DNA of 64,000 bases from Sanderia malayensis (Eukaryota > Cnidaria > Scyphozoa > Semaeostomeae > Pelagiidae), in contig RQOL01000882.1 in NCBI GenBank assembly GCA_013076295.1, positions 1,178,001 to 1,242,000 of the forward strand. Direction: 5' to 3'. This document shows, piece after piece, positions 35,001 to 45,600 of the stretch. Below the pieces are notes generated by a model, which was not told where the DNA came from, did no database searches, and worked only from the letters and a program-made list of their open reading frames with translations. The stretch's first letter is position 1, and each line of letters starts with the position of its first letter. The position numbers and the translations under genes were made by a program.

Positions 35001-36587
35001 AAATATGTTAGCGCTTGTTTGATCACTAAAACCGGGTTTCCATATTGTCGTTGAGGGTCACTGAGAATCGCTGAAAAGATAAAAAATTACACAAAGACAT
35101 TGTACTGGGCTCAAAAACCTCTGGCCTCATCTCAGTGTCCTTGACAATATTTCTTAACATGTTTCAACCTTGTCTTATGAACCTTATATTGTAGTTAACC
35201 TAAGCTGTATATTGTATTAATTACAATATGTTTTGCTGTTGAATATAATGAATTTGACTTGATTTGATTTGTCAAAAGTTGATTTCCACCCTTTGAGCGA
35301 CCCTCAAATCCCTCAACAATTATATGGAAACTAGGCTTTAAAATTCTTTATGATGTTCTTTCAACAAAACACAAATAAGTTAACTTTTCTGAAGTCAACC
35401 TTTTTCCAATGATAAAAGAAGTTGGGTCTCTCGAAACGTTATCAGGCATGGTGAGTGCCAAATTCAAACAGATAATTTGCTACAGCATTTGTGTGAATGA
35501 AACTGTTATTAACATTAGTATTTTTTCCTATTTGCATTCAAATTCCAATACATTTGTTTCATACCTTTGTTTGAGACTTGTTGACAATGATTCTGCTCTC
35601 TCAATGGCCGTCAAAGCATTCTTTGGTATTAAAATTTCATCATAAAATTTCTGAATAGAGCAATAAAGAAAATGTGTATGCATGCCTTGCTGAACTTCTT
35701 CATAGTATACAATTCACCTTCATATAACGAACTTCACTGGATATAGCAAACTAAACATTTGGTCCCTTGTTGAACTACTTCATAGTATACAATTCACCCT
35801 CATATAATGAACTTCACTGTATATAGCAAACTAAACATCTGGCCCCTTGTTGAACTGCTTCATAGTATACAATTCACCTTCATATAACGAACTTCACTGG
35901 ATATAGCAAACTAAACATCTGGTCCCTTGTTGAACTACTTCATAGTATACAATTCACCCTCATATAATGAACTTCACTGTATATAGCAAACTAAACATCT
36001 GGTCCCTTGTTGAACTGCTTCATAGTATACAATTGACCCTCATATAACGAACTTCACTGTATATAGCAAACTAAACATCTGTTTTTTACCTTGTGTTTTT
36101 GATATTCATATGTTCCTTTAATCACTTCCAAAATGTAAAAATAACGCATGAAAAGCATATAAGATCTCTCTTCGTCTCCATCGCAATATTGTGCTTCTGC
36201 CTTCTTGAATATATCATTAACAGACTTGCAATATCTTGAAAACAAAAAAGATTTAACAACAATACATATCAACCATCTATTGTTTTACAATATTCTCGGT
36301 GTTCTAATTCTTTTATTGTATTGTTCTAATTTAATTCTTCTATTGTTTCCTTCGAGTGCAAATGTATTTGGAGAAATTTACCGAATTTCCCCAAGCAAAG
36401 CAAGGTCTCCCTCATTTGTTGGGCCTAAATGAGATTAAAGCCATGCGAAATGGCGTGACATTTAATAAACTTACTGCTGGCATTGGGTTGGAGTCTTGAT
36501 AGTAATTTTCACATCCTGTGCGTGCTTGTTTAGGTCTGCTACGCAATTACCAATCGCCAAAGGTATCTTTCTTTTGGGTTCCGGCAT
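25673..36587 (-). CDS. USP8: USP8-like ubiquitin carboxyl-terminal hydrolase
   Basis: USP8 removes ubiquitin from endosomal cargo and ESCRT partners. Exons (high to low): 36587-36475, 36424-36382, 36234-36090, 35650-35565, 34933-34887, 34645-34585, 34370-34295, 34067-34022, 33609-33097, 32922-32822, 32663-32557, 31930-30945, 30353-29751, 29539-29452, 29327-28986, 27906-27784, 27398-27285, 27181-27129, 26571-26482, 26021-25673. Order: N-terminal MIT-like helices (DIFKKAEAQYCDGDEERSY), rhodanese, Pro-rich linker, WW-like domain, 14-3-3-type site RSLSTP, USP fold with catalytic Cys (NLGNTCYMN), His (DSGHYTAY) and CxxC pairs (SCKTC, KCSNC). Two exons have lengths off frame by one base and one by two, each matching an apparent single-base deletion. 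The junction of the first two exons is not phase-compatible as drawn, so the N-terminus is uncertain. The gene is divergent from the PH-RUN gene. Confidence 0.9.
26482..27906 (-). CDS. USP8: USP8 finger and palm exons
   Basis: Four exons: 27906-27784 (DGIPESVAAANAWKDYTKNN, IVVDLFQ), 27398-27285 (GQFRSTVSCKTCLKKS), 27181-27129 (ECIRSFTRPELIGGHNS) and 26571-26482 (KCSNCKVYREATKTIEIWKL). The two CxxC pairs correspond to the zinc ribbon of the USP fingers. All phases fit. The introns hold family C (27425-27735) and family D (26575-27095) arrays. Confidence 0.88.
26575..27095 (+). repeat. 93-bp minisatellite, family D
   Basis: Five to six units in the USP8 intron directly after exon 27181-27129, ending beside the acceptor of exon 26571-26482. 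Confidence 0.85.
27425..27735 (-). repeat. 17-bp minisatellite, family C
   Basis: About 17 copies of GGATGGTTTAATAGAGA variants in a USP8 intron. The track from 27735 to 27784 is unique sequence up to the exon. Confidence 0.85.
28560..28985 (-). repeat. 93-bp array made from a USP8 exon end and its splice donor
   Basis: Four 93-bp units follow the catalytic-Cys exon. In gene orientation each contains GAGGATACTAACAAG followed by GTATGACG, the same last five codons and donor as the real exon end at 28986. Donor copies lie at steps of exactly 93 bp (CATACC at 28609, 28702, 28795, 28888 and the authentic 28981). Each unit also has a GGGGGTTCAG acceptor-like motif 20 bases before the donor copy. 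Confidence 0.9.
28986..29327 (-). CDS. USP8: USP8 catalytic-cysteine exon
   Basis: 342 bases, phase 0 on both sides. Begins after TTTCTTTTCAG with GRNLTGLKNLGNTCYMNSVI, the USP Cys box (nucleophile Cys in NTCYMN), and continues with LWSGQYRSVSPCDFKSAVG, FAGTKQQDAHEFL (the QQDAHE box) and FFMDGIHEDTNK. Residues align closely to the USP8 subfamily. The 3' end and donor have been copied into the downstream array. Confidence 0.95.
29751..30353 (-). CDS. USP8: USP8 exon with WW-like domain and 14-3-3-type site
   Basis: Entered in phase 1, left in phase 2. It encodes a Pro/Ser linker, then LPHGWEKAIDART, and after a one-base shift near 30144, RIYYIDHRSKSTHWELPPDF: a canonical two-Trp WW domain. 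Further on KMKRSLSTPNLADLDED carries an RSxSxP 14-3-3-type motif at the place of the RSYSSP site of human USP8. The exon is 603 bases where its phases require 604, which agrees with one missing base in the GG run of ACGGCAGG. Confidence 0.85.
30945..31930 (-). CDS. USP8: USP8 proline/serine-rich linker exon
   Basis: 986 bases, phase 1 in and out, so 987 were expected. It encodes low-complexity sequence rich in Pro, Ser, Gly and Gln (for example LILPPSPLASDLSQHLPPPQ and SPLIPPGSPILSS), which may bind SH3 domains. The frame breaks near 31187: upstream reading ends in GVDLVLVP, downstream resumes as FSAGPIAGTPSQPPLRP, consistent with one missing G in GTGGATTT. Confidence 0.8.
31930..32550. repeat. 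AGGTCA-rich degenerate minisatellite (USP8 intron)
   Basis: Irregular AAAGGTCA/AAAAGGTCAC copies between exons 32663-32557 and 31930-30945. Same flavour as 11350-11790. Confidence 0.55.
33097..33609 (-). CDS. USP8: USP8 rhodanese-domain exon
   Basis: The exon encodes ITPEELYEVITQADPNSV, then (after a one-base shift near 33490) LIIDTRPNADFNASHIKHSG and VINIQEHLLRPGANVNSIER, then (after a second shift near 33365) FPDIWDVWICRKLKKFVIIV and RLLDSGFSGWFLYYP. This is the rhodanese-like domain of USP8, ordered as in the family; the position of the usual active-site Cys is not catalytic in USP8. The exon is 513 bases where the phases (1 in, 0 out) need 515. Ends KKP before GTGAGT. Confidence 0.82.
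33668..33998 (+). repeat. 80-bp minisatellite, family B
   Basis: About four units in the USP8 intron between exons 34067-34022 and 33609-33097. Confidence 0.85.
34125..34285 (-). repeat. 17-bp minisatellite, family C
   Basis: About nine copies in a USP8 intron, ending a few bases before the donor of exon 34370-34295. Confidence 0.8.
34295..36587 (-). CDS. USP8: USP8 N-terminal MIT/dimerisation exons
   Basis: Short exons 36587-36475, 36424-36382, 36234-36090, 35650-35565, 34933-34887, 34645-34585, 34370-34295. Start ATG at 36587 (MPEPKRKIPLAIGNCVADLN) resembles the family start ending in DLNK. Then YCKSVNDIFKKAEAQYCDGD, SYMLFMRYFYILEVIKGTYE, ILIPKNALTAIERAESLSTS and RQLQEDRSASQLEKAEKA form the helical N-terminal domain that binds ESCRT-III CHMP tails. 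Exon 1 ends in phase 2 but exon 2 needs phase 1: an alternative donor (GTAATT near 36547) or an indel could explain this. Confidence 0.75.
35685..36082 (+). repeat. 80-bp minisatellite, family B
   Basis: Five units filling the USP8 intron between exons 36234-36090 and 35650-35565; the array abuts the donor of the MIT exon within about 10 bases. Confidence 0.88.
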
Positions 36588-37104
36588 TTTTCATGATTTT
36601 ATACGACGATTTTCTGGCTGAACGGAATAAAACTTTTGCAAATGCTGCAAAATTTTATCTTTGTTTTTCTTTCATCGCCTCTGTAAAAAGACGCTCGTGA
36701 TTAAAAGTATGCATCAAAATCACATGCAATTACGTCACTCTTTAACAATTTTTCATTGCTACGAAATGTGACGTAATTATTTGATACTTTTTCAAATATA
36801 ATAACCTAACTTTCAATTTATTTTAATTTATTTATTTTATTGTTTTATTGATAAATACAATCACATTGTTTAAAGTTGATTTGATTATGGATAACGAGTT
36901 TTCTTGGAAACGTCATGTGGTGCTGTAGCGCATGCTCGAGTACTGACCACTTTTTCCATTGGGAAAAGCGGAAGTCAAAACTCAAAACTGAAAGTAAGAC
37001 GAATTAATATTGAGTTTCGTCTCCGAAAAGTTACTTTTGGATTGAAAATTAGTTATATTTACGAAAGAAGAGACTACTATGTTATGATGAAGCGGGATTT
37101 ATAA
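36588..37104. promoter_or_regulatory. Divergent promoter region of USP8 and PH-RUN gene
   Basis: About 516 bp separate the two start codons, which point away from each other. It contains two CRE-like sites arranged as an inverted pair, AATTACGTCAC at 36728-36738 and GTGACGTAATT at 36768-36778, 29 bases apart. A shared bidirectional promoter is an inference from spacing; transcription starts are not known. Confidence 0.5.
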
Positions 37105-39646
37105 ATGGATTACAAACGTTTTGTAAGTTTTTTGTTTGAAGTTTCTTTGACAAGAAACTCTGATTTTAATCCCCTGTTTAACAAGATTTCAGTCTGAATG
37201 AAACTATCGATATATTTTTAATATCATATCACTATTTATTGATAATGATATCGAATTGGAAACATAGGGTTGGAAAATAAAATTTAAAGAATGTGCAATG
37301 ATTGCTATTAAAGTTTAGGATCCCACAATTAAAATACTTATTTAAATGCTTTGTACAAGTCAACATGTCTTGCAAATTCCCGAAGTAAAGCTAAGCTCAC
37401 AATATAATATTAAGCCAATATTTTTCTTTTCACCACACCACACAGGTCTGAGGATGTCTCTTTTTCAACTCTGATAACGTAATTTTTAACTTTTTTTCGA
37501 CTAGAGAAAACCACCTCCTCATCTGGAGGGCAACTTACTTTTGCAAGAATCCCAGAAGTTTGGCAAAAAATCATGGAAAGAAAAACACATTTTGGTAATA
37601 AGAATTGTTACTCTACTAAACTACTATACATAAGAGGGGTGTTGCTTGTGGTTTTTAACTTGTTTTTGTATTTTTTTTTCCAATATTTAATTTTGTTCAA
37701 TCTTACATGTTCTCCCATGATGACAAAAGCGTAACCTGTCAAACTTCCCAGGACATTTAATTGATAATTATGTTTATCTTCCTTGTTGATTTGGAAATCT
37801 CTTAAAAGTTTCGCTTAAGACCTCTCTTTGTGAGCACATCATTACTTCTATTCTGTTCTATTACTTCTTCTATCTATTACTTCTTCTATGTACTACTTCT
37901 TCTGTCTATTACTTCCTCTATCTATTATTTCTTCTATGCATTACTTCTTTTATCTATTGCCTCGTCATTAACCTGGTTACTTTAGTCATCTTGTCCCAAG
38001 TTACCTTGTCCCCGACTTTTGCATCTCTGATGTGTAGAATGATCCAGAGAAGAGTGGAGTGGATGAGTTGAATTTCAACCACCTTGATTCAATTAAATTC
38101 GTCAAATTTAGTTGAAATCAATTCGTAGTGGAACAAACTTATCTTCACCAGAACAAAACTCAAGTACCTTCTGCCTGAAACAAAATAGGCATTTGTTGAC
38201 GTTTATTTCAGGTCTTAAAAGATGTTATGCATATTTCGAAAGCACAACAGAAAAGGGATACAACATCCATTTTGGAAAGTTTGGGAAAGAGCAACAAAGA
38301 CTCAAGATCAATTTCTTTGGAGCAGGCAACAATTTCTTTTCAACTTTTATTGATAAAAAACTAACTCGTGGCTTTACTGCATATATCTCAATATATGTTT
38401 CTTTAATTTCCAGGTGGAAGTTGCAGAGTCGATAGCAACACACGTGCCAGAGGGATATTCAATTAATTGGTCTTTCCAACTCGAGTTTGGAAAGGAAAAA
38501 ATTGTGCTTTTACCCTCTGTGAGTTGACATAACTATGCGCAACGCAAGTAGATAGCTCTTTCAACAACTCAAACAACTGTCTCTACTTTGACTCAATTCT
38601 GGTCAGCACAAACTTCATTTTACATAAATGTATTCTGAATTAGCAAAAAAATAATGAAAATATAACTTACATTAGCAAGTACACCAAAACACTTTCGAGT
38701 TTAATTTCAATGGGAAATTTTTTTATCATCGCTGCTTTCTTGTACGCCTGTGTCAGTCCTCCCACCTTTCCAGACTTGTCTCCGAGATTCGCGAGTCGCG
38801 TTGCTCTGGCACATGCGCATTGAACTAGCTTACCACATGTAAAGTGCCTGGGAATCCTGGAGACTGAACTGAGACTATTCGAAGGTTCGAGATGAATATT
38901 GAAGCAGACAAAACTTGAACATGGATGGCGAGTTTCAACTTGAAATTCTTCCCTCAGTAATGTTTTGTCATTGTCTTCAACAGTGGATATATTAACCAGC
39001 TTAGAAATAACTTCTAAGCTTGTTAATATATTCAAAAATCAATTTATTTCTAAAAAAATGGATTTATTATGAAAAAAGAATTAGGTATAACTTGTAAAAG
39101 GAACATCCAGGGAAGAAAAAACTTCGCCACAAACGGCGAAACCCTCTCTTCCACAGGGGGGTCAGTATACTTCCCCGTGTAAGCCTGCTACTATGCCCCC
39201 AATTTCCTCATTTTGCCAGAGCACCACATCTCCCCAACCAAGCCCCAGTTCTACATTCTAAGTGAGAATGCAAGTGCTCTATCTGGAGACGAAAATGCCG
39301 AAAATACCCAGTAGCATTTAACACCTAGGCCCAGCAACCGCCGACGCAATTGGACAAACCATTCAACGAGGTATACATACCGAGATGGCAATCAATTAGA
39401 CGTGGGAATTCACTGTGATGAGCATGCGTGTTTCCATCATCAACATTGCAATGTCTTTTTCTATCATTTGTTTATCAAGATGTTGCTTATATTATTATTA
39501 TTTATTGTTATTATTCCTGTTTTATTTTGTTTCAGAGTTTCGAAGAACAGAAGCGATGGGTGGAGGGCCTGGAACATGTCAAGACGTTTTGGCTAAGGAA
39601 AAAGGAAGCAGAGTTATTGGAAAAGAAAGAAAAAACTAAACAATTT
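37105..39646 (+). CDS. PH-domain exons
   Basis: MDYKRF (37105-37122) joins RKPPPHLEGNLLLQESQKFG (37505-37594), whose EGNLLxQ..KFGKKSWKEKHIL is a PH first and second strand. VPEGYSINWSFQLEFGKEKI (38414-38518) and SFEEQKRWVEGLEHVKTFWL (39536-39646) supply later strands and the C-terminal helix. The middle strands must lie between; after GTTTATTTCAG at 38211 the frame LKRCYAYFESTTEKG looks suitable, but its phases do not fit the neighbours, so it is not included. Confidence 0.75.
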
Positions 39647-42600
39647 GTAAGATAAATATGCAACACATAATTATTTACTGAATCAGTCTTGTGTTTTGAC
39701 TGTCACTACTCTAGAAGTCTCTACTTTGACTCGATTCTGACCACATAGAAGACTCCTTTAACAACTCAAACAACTGTCTCTACTTTGACTCGATTCTGAT
39801 CAGCATAGAAGACTCCTTTAACAACTCAAACAACTGTCTCTACTTTGACTTGATTCTGATCAGCATAGAAGACTCCTTTAACAACTCAAACAACTGTCTC
39901 TTCTTTGACTCGATTCTGATCAGCATAGAAGACTCCTTCAACAACTCAAACAACTGTCTCTACTTTGACTTGATTCTGATCAGCATAGAAGACTCCTTTA
40001 ACAACTCAAACAACTGTCTCTTCTTTGACTCGATTCTGATCAGCATAGAAGACTCCTTCAACAACTCAAACAACTGTTTTTACTTTGAATCGATTCTGAT
40101 CAGCATAGAAGACTCCTTCAACAACTCAAACAACTGTCTCTACTTTTTCTCGATTTTGATCAGCATAGAAGACTCCTTCAACAACTCAAACAACTGTTTT
40201 TACTTTGAATCGATTCTGATCAGCATAGAAGACTCCTTCAACAACTCAAACAACTGTCTCTACTTTCTCTCGATTCTGATCAGTATAGAAGACTCCTTCA
40301 ACAACTCAATGAAACAAACACTTCTGCTATCATTAATTCTATCTAACATGGTATTTTCTCTTTCAGCCCATAGATGAGACCCGTCCTTTCTCAGATTCAT
40401 ACAGATTGGACATCACTGCTTTCAATGGCGACATCCATTGCATTCATTTGTCTAAAGATGCTAAATTCAAGCAACTATATAGAGCAGTGAACAGGGACAG
40501 TCCATGTCCAGATTGTGCCATGTGTGTTCTCAGGGAGCAAGCTGCTCAGGTTTGGATCCTCAATAAAAAAGGGGTCGGTGGGTAGAGTTTCAAATTGCTT
40601 ATTATTCTACCCTTTGCTTCTCTTATCTATTGTTTCTTCTATCTATTACTTCTTCTATCTATTAATTCTTCTATCTATTACTTCTTCCATCTATTACTTC
40701 TTCCATCTATTAATTCTTCTATCTATTACTTCTTCCATCTATTACTTCTTCCATCTATTACTTCTTCTATCTATTTCTTCTTCTATCTATTGCTTCTCCA
40801 ATCCATTACTTCTTCTATTTATTACTTTTTCTATCTATTACTTCTTCTATCTATTACTTCTTCTATCTATTACTTCTTCTATTCCTTTGTTCTGTCTAGA
40901 ATCCATGGTAAGAAGACTCGAGACAATCCACCCCCATTACGAACAAGGCTGTGAATTCTTCCTACTTGAACATGGATACAAGGTAATCCAGATTAATCCT
41001 GATTGATCCGAGTTTTCATACCCCATCCACATATTCACTAATCTAAGCTGCCTTATACCTATCCGAAAACAGATAGATTAATATCTAGTTGTAGGGCAAA
41101 GATCGGAAATCAGGTTGCTGATCGACTTTCTCACAGTCTAACCACCTTTAAGCTATTCTGTACCAATCTTAATGTCGATTACAAATCGATACTAATCCAA
41201 GTTAATTCAACTCACGAGTTAAATGAGATCAGATTACTAATCCATTTATGGATTGCAAATCTATATTAACCTTAGTTACCTTATTCAACTCACGAGCTAG
41301 ACGAGATGAGATTACTAATCCATTTATAGATTGCAAACCCATGCAAACATAAGTTAGCTTATTCAACTCACATGCTATGCCAGATTGTGAATCCGCTGAC
41401 CGATTGCCAATCCGTACTATATACCACCAAGCACAAGAGGAAGCTCTGACAATAGAGTAGATCTAAAACGAAATAGAGTAAAACCTGCCTGTAAAAACCT
41501 GAATACTTTGCATGCAGCCTGCAGCCTATTATTCAAACACAATATCTTATTGCTTTGTCCACACCCCCCTCGTAAAAGATTTTGAGCAATTCGAATTTCA
41601 GGCCTGGGACCTAATTATTTTTCGCGCGATAATTTGAGCTTTAAATTTGCATGCTGACGCCAGATTTGTAGCAATGTAACTAAAATTTTTCTCAGTTCTA
41701 AATGTTGTTTTTATGTAGAAAAAGTTTCTTCCTTATATTATTATCAAATGTTTCTTTTATATTAATGTTTCTTTATAATTTTTACGAAGTTTTCCAAGAT
41801 TTTAGCCTGAAGATAAAAGCAGTATTTTTTGCATGCTGGTTTAATTTGTATCGCTGAATGTGTTGTTGGATCGATTTTAGTTAATGGTCGTTCAATTTGG
41901 GGATGGCAAATTCATGGCTCACCCTGTTGACCCAGAAATAACAGCAAAAGAGGTTAGTTCATTTTGTCTATCTTGCACGAGTAGGGCCCCGGGGCGCTTA
42001 TTAACCCTAAAAAGAGCTCTTATTGGAACTTGATGGAAGGAAAAGGCACCCTTTTATGAATAAATATTTTTCATTATCTTTAACCAAACAATAGCGAAAA
42101 ATCTTTAGGAAAAGTGTATTTTTAACTCAGTTCTTGAAACGAAGTTTGCGAACCTTAAATTTCTATGTTCTGGAGGGGGCCCTTATTGGATATGGGGGCT
42201 TACATAGTTCCTAAATTAAATATACTTCAGAAATATGTTCATTAAGTTTCCATGTGCAAATAAATTTGGTGTTGTATAATTATAATAACATATGTGTTAT
42301 AACATTCTTTTTCGCTTCTTCGAAGGTTTTGAATATTGAAAAGTTTGCCACGAAGCTAACAAGATTTGGCTTTGGCAATATCGGTTTGTTTTTGAAAAAA
42401 GAAAACGGTGAAGGTACAATATAAGTTTTTCTAACTTTTACACAGATATATATATATTACCCCCGTCAAGTTAACCTTTTTATTTGCAAAATTCAATGGA
42501 TTTATCGATGCGCCGGGGGACTTTATATCATAAATTGTTGCAGCCATTAAACTTGGGTTGAACGATGTTGAAAGAAACAAGCAGTGGATAATTTGTTGAT

Positions 42601-45600
42601 GTTGCCCCCCGTACAACACGAAAATCGACATTTATTATCATGTATAACAACAGGAAATGACGGGGGTAACGTTGTTTGTATTTTATTTTTTAGAGCTGAG
42701 ATTCACAGACGAAGAGAAACCAATGCAATACTTTTACAGTAAGAGAACAATTCTTACCTATTCAAAATTCGAATGTTAAGTTCGCAAGTTGTAAATTTTG
42801 TAAATTTCAATTTTTCTTTCACCAGTTATCATTGTTTCACTTGACACCCTGGAAATATATTATTTTGTATCATTTGTTAATGAACTAAATGTGCCTTCCA
42901 GGGGTGACAGTACGAGGCAATACGGTCAGAAACTTTACCTCCTGGAAATGTATCATTTCGCATTGTTTATTAGTGGACTAAATGGGCCTTCTGGGGGTGA
43001 CAGTATGAAGAAATATAGTCAGACACTTTACCCCCTGGAAATATATAATTTCGCATTGTTTATCAATGGACTAAACGGACTTTCCAGGGGTGACAGTTTG
43101 AGAAAATATAGTCAGACACTTTACCTCCTGCTAGAAATACATCAGTTCTTTTTCAAACAATAGTAAAAGTTTTTAACTACTCACTTTCTTTCTTCTCAGG
43201 GAAACAAGATGGAATTTTGAAGCGAATCCCAGATGCAGATGGTATGTCTTTGCTTGACACCTTTTATGACTCATAATTACCAGTATAACTCATTGTAAGT
43301 CTTTCTGAAAGAGGGGGTATGTAACTAGCTAACTATGTAAATTGATGAAATTTACCCCCGGCTATCAATACTATTTGATGTATTCAGCCAATGCAAATCT
43401 TTTTTCAGACGGGGGTAGTTAAAATGCAGAACTTGTTTCATTTCTTCCCCAGGTTGTCTTTTGCTCCGGAGTAAAACATTGAAACAGAGCGAAGTTACCG
43501 ATTTAGACGATACCGAACTTCATTCCGGACAGTTTCGAGTAAGTTACCAAGCTAGGAAATTTGCAACGACCCAGTGAAATCTGATCTGGTTCCTTGTTCA
43601 ACTGCTTCATAGTATAAAATTCACTCTCATATAACGAACTTCACTGTGTATAGCAAACTAAGCATCTGCTCCCTTGTTGAACTGCTTCATAGTATACATT
43701 ATAATTCGTTATATATAACGAATTATAATGTAGATTTTAATTCCTCATTAGTATGAGGTTAAGCTATGCTGGTTTAAACCCAAGTTCCCTCTTTTAGGCC
43801 CGGAAGATAGTAACAGATGACGCTCAGAAGCAAGCAGCCAATGCATTGAACCGACTTCGGAAAAAACAATTAGACCGACCGGCTAACCAAATGCAATTTG
43901 CCGACGACTATTACAGTGAAGCCAACCAAAACAAAAGCCTGGAAACTCCAAAGTTAGAACCGCACGCAGCTCAAAACAACCCGGAAAATCATAACCCGGA
44001 CGCTAATGCGGGTGCTGAAAGCAATGTTCCGGATGACCTAAATCCGGTATTTCTTTCTAGCAGTCTCAGTGACCGGTTAAGCCGCAATAAATCGTATAAA
44101 ATCGGTGTACCTGACAGCGGGAAACAAACCCGGATAACTGTATCCGTTGGAAGTCGGCAGTCAACCGGAGAAAAAAATTCGATTAAAATTCGCCAGGGTT
44201 CCCAAATTCGTAAAATATTTGCCAATATCATCCCGAATACAGACGCCGACAAAGATACTTTTGTAGGAAAAAGTGATTTGAAACAAACAGAGGGGTCATC
44301 TGGGCCAGAAGGACAGCCAAACCATTCATCTGTATCAAGTCAATCGAAAGATGATAAAATCGTAGATGGGTCGCAAAAACTTGATATTCCAGAGGGATCA
44401 GAAGTTCCTAACATCCAGGAGGGATTGCCAGAGCCAAATGTTCCAGAGGGATCGAAAGATTCTGAAACCACTGAAGGATCAGAAGTTCCTAACATCCAGG
44501 ATGGATTGCAAGAGCTAAATGTTCCAGAGGGATCGAAAGATTCTGAAACCACTGAAGGATCAAACTTACCTAACACCCAGAAGGTACCACAAGAGCTAAA
44601 TGTTCCAGAGGGATCGGAAGATTCTGAAACCACTGAAGGATCAGAAGTTCCTAACATCCAGAAGGTATCACAAGAGCTAAATGTTTCAGAGGGATCGAAA
44701 GATTTTCAAGATCCAGGGAGATCAGAAGAAGGATATGACTTAAAACTTGAAGAAGGATCGCGAGATCTCAGTAAAACAGAGGCATCAGAAATCCCAGAAC
44801 TTGCAGAAGAATCAAGAGCAGATGATGTTCTTCCAACCCGAGAGATCGGAAAGGATTTTGCGATTTCAGAAGGATTAGAAGGCCCGGAAATCCAGGAAGC
44901 AACAGAAAAAGCATCGTTGGACACAGCGGTTGAGGATAAAACTGGATTTCTCACTATGGAAGCTGTTTCGAAAGAGGAACCTTACATTGATGTTGTTTTG
45001 AAAGCTGATCCCGAAGTCGATCGCACAACATCATGTGCCTACGAAGACAATGGATCACGTGACAAAGACAATGGAAATGAACAATGGTTGACAGAGCAGT
45101 GTCATGGTATCATCGAACATGAATCACATGATGACAAAGATATTGAAAGCGTTAGTATTTCTGAGAATGAACAAGGAAACCCTTTTACGTCGCTTGGTGA
45201 TTCCTGCATTAAGGCCACTGCAACTGAGCACAAGTTTGGAGAGGGAATTTCTGAAGATGTCAACTCTAAGAAGGCCACAACTTGCAGTGTTGATTGCCGT
45301 GATGTTGGTGAGGAAGCCGTGAAGGCCAAATTGGATGATATTGGAGGAGACAAGGTTGAGTTTGGTGGAGAAATGAGTTCTTCTGTTTATCCTAAGAAAG
45401 TGGTGGGAAATGTCAGGGATTATGATGACGAAATAATGAGATATATAGCAAATGATGTCAATAAAGTTGATAATATGGATATTAAAGACATTGCTCCCAA
45501 AGATATTGCTGCTAAAGACATTGCTGCTAAAGACATTGCCACTGAAGAAATTGCAGCTATAGGCAATGCTACTAAAGAAATTGCTACAAAGAACATTGCT

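Noticed and set aside
38212..38413. Additional PH-domain exon
   Set aside because: Good acceptor and a PH-like frame, but no donor gives a phase that joins exon 38414; not annotated as coding.
39850..40377. 175-residue frame with SIEDSFNNSNN repeats
   Set aside because: 60-bp minisatellite whose length is a multiple of three, lying between a proven donor (39647) and acceptor (40366).
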